This document shows, piece after piece, positions 42,575-43,591 of a stretch of 43,591 nt of DNA. This DNA comes from Promethearchaeota archaeon (GTDB lineage Archaea; Asgardarchaeota; Lokiarchaeia; Sigyniarchaeales; Promethearchaeaceae), in NCBI GenBank assembly GCA_004524545.1, contig SDNX01000009.1, positions 1 to 43,591 of the forward strand, written 5' to 3'. The translations under genes and the position numbers were made by a program. Every line of letters begins with the position of its first letter. Within the stretch, counting starts at the first letter, position 1. The notes under the pieces were generated by a model, which was not told where the DNA came from, did not search any database, and saw only the letters and a program-made list of their open reading frames with translations.

Positions 42575-43087
42575 TTATGAAAATCTTTCCAATGATTTTA
42601 ACATTAGAATGGCATCATGCCCCGTGCTGTAATAAGACTGGATAATTCCGATTTCCTCAAACTCACATTTCTTATAAAATTGGAAGGCTCTTGAATTGGA
42701 CGAATCCACTTCCAGATAGAGAAAATCATATCCTTTTTCTATCAAGGTAGTTATAAATTGATGTAATAGAATTGTGCCATATCCTTGATTCCAGTATTGT
42801 GTTCGAATTGCAAAATCTACCAAATGTGCAATTTTCTTTTTATTTTTTAGCAAAGTGTCGACATATTCCATTTCATGAGGATTAAGAAGAGCGGGATTGA
42901 ATTGTGAGATTATTCCAAATCCGATAATTTCATCTGAGTCATCGATGATTTTCTGAAACAATAGGTGATTTTGCAGATAATGAAAGAGTAAAAACACTCC
43001 AAAAGCATCCTCTTTAAATAATTCTTTTTCAATCCTTGAAAGATGAATAAGATCTCCATTTTGAACTGGTTTTATTCTCATTAACAT
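42575..43087 (-). CDS. GNAT-family N-acetyltransferase (RimI-like)
   Basis: The 170-residue protein is a GNAT fold enzyme that transfers acetyl from acetyl-CoA to an amine. The acetyl-CoA loop is encoded in YWNQGYGTILLHQFI. The later pattern LEVDSSNSRAFQFYKKCEFEEIGI, then YYSTGHDAILM, is that of RimI/Naa10 N-terminal acetyltransferases. An insertion of about 30 residues between strands 3 and 4 (NPHEMEYVDTLLKNKKK) is not typical. The ATG at 43087 or the one six bases later could be used. Substrate is unknown; protein N-termini are the best guess. Confidence 0.88.
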   Translation of the reverse strand: MLMRIKPVQNGDLIHLSRIEKELFKEDAFGVFLLFHYLQNHLLFQKIIDDSDEIIGFGIISQFNPALLNPHEMEYVDTLLKNKKKIAHLVDFAIRTQYWNQGYGTILLHQFITTLIEKGYDFLYLEVDSSNSRAFQFYKKCEFEEIGIIQSYYSTGHDAILMLKSLERFS

Positions 43088-43142
43088 TCTTGTATGCTCG
43101 AGATAGAATAAGATTATTATGGATTAAGATCGATCTTGGTTT

Positions 43143-43591
43143 ATGGATTTCATGAAAGGATACAATGGTAAGATACTCAAGGTGGATCTTACAAATAAGG
43201 TAGTTTCTACGATTCCACTTGAAAAAGATCTTGTTGAAAAATTTCTCGGTGGTGCTGGTTATGCCACTGCAGTGTTATTCAAGATGCTGAATAAAGATAC
43301 TGACCCCCTCGGACCTGATAATGTCCTTTTCTTTATGAGTGGACCTCTTCTTGGATCATTTGCAACTTGCACCGGAAGACTCGCAGTATGCGCAAAATCT
43401 CCTTATACTGGAATATTAGGGGAATCGAATTGTGGTAATTTAATTGCCCCTCATATAAAACAGGCTGGTTTTGATGGGATAATAATTACAGGTTCATCAG
43501 AGAGCCCAGTTTACTTGGAAATCACCGACGATAAGGCAGAAATTAAAGATGCGGCCCATGTTTGGGGTAAAGGTATAGTCGAAACTAGTGA
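43143..43591 (+). CDS. Tungsten-containing aldehyde:ferredoxin oxidoreductase, 3' truncated
   Basis: The frame is open to the right edge. The first residues, KGYNGKILKVDLTNK, are the classic AOR opening, followed by EKFLGGAGYATAVLFKML, LFFMSGPLLGSFATCTGR and TGILGESNCGN. These belong to the N-terminal domain that binds the tungstopterin cofactor. AOR-family enzymes oxidise aldehydes to carboxylic acids with ferredoxin as acceptor. The [4Fe-4S] cysteines lie beyond the window. ATG 43143 or ATG 43152 may be the start; the second gives the more usual N-terminus. It is divergent from the GNAT gene. Confidence 0.93.
   Translation, partial: MDFMKGYNGKILKVDLTNKVVSTIPLEKDLVEKFLGGAGYATAVLFKMLNKDTDPLGPDNVLFFMSGPLLGSFATCTGRLAVCAKSPYTGILGESNCGNLIAPHIKQAGFDGIIITGSSESPVYLEITDDKAEIKDAAHVWGKGIVETS

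Noticed and set aside
1-43591. CRISPR array or known defence cassette
   Set aside because: No regularly spaced repeats and no Cas, restriction or other established defence gene were seen.

Overview
The window is AT-rich archaeal DNA with tightly packed genes. Archaeal information-processing genes are everywhere: fibrillarin and Nop5, RNase HII, Elf1, Elp3, GatD and GatE, PAN, uL2 and Pelota. The SHOC2-like leucine-rich-repeat proteins, a Ras/Rab-fold pseudo-GTPase and an Elf1 homologue suggest an Asgard archaeon. That placement is an inference from gene content, since no rRNA lies in the window. TATA-like boxes sit 20-45 bases upstream of several starts, and T-tracts rather than bacterial terminators follow some genes.

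Layout. (1) 1-1018: the 3' part of a GHMP kinase. (2) 1015-9442, minus strand: eight closely spaced genes forming one apparent operon. It encodes a helical protein, a protein with two zinc ribbons, two large unrecognised proteins, an AAA+ ATPase, a basic-tailed protein, a coiled-coil protein whose C-terminus resembles an inactive SMC ATPase lobe, and a tandem winged-helix protein resembling MAGE/Nse3. This is the best candidate for an undescribed system. (3) 9443-17696: elf1, a possible structured RNA, a COG1395 regulator and rnhB, then nop5-flpA on the other strand, then pyrD-pyrK-elp3. (4) 17773-31930: two complete gatE-gatD pairs in the same orientation, separated by about 7.7 kb of accessory DNA. 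The accessory DNA holds an orphan protein, a reduced TFB-like protein, a MacB/FtsX-type ABC transporter, and two near-copies of a secreted protein that were duplicated together with their promoter. The second GatE lacks most of the C-terminal tail domain. (5) 31936-33944: PAN and a solitary uL2. (6) 34105-36318: a VTC-type polyphosphate polymerase-like protein followed by a small CYTH-like protein. (7) 36304-39961, minus strand: a degenerate NusA-like two-KH protein, a pseudo-GTPase and two LRR proteins. (8) 40067-43591: Pelota with a coupled radical-SAM/TRAM-like protein, a 53-residue helical protein, a GNAT acetyltransferase and the start of a tungsten aldehyde:ferredoxin oxidoreductase.

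How the genes work together. Much of the window serves translation and RNA: Gln-tRNA formation, wobble-uridine modification, 2'-O-methylation guides and ribosome rescue. Pyrimidine synthesis is also present. The less familiar modules are the eight-gene SMC-like/KITE-like/AAA operon, the doubled GatDE, the polyphosphate pair and the LRR/pseudo-GTPase cluster. All family assignments come from reading motifs by eye; no database search was run.
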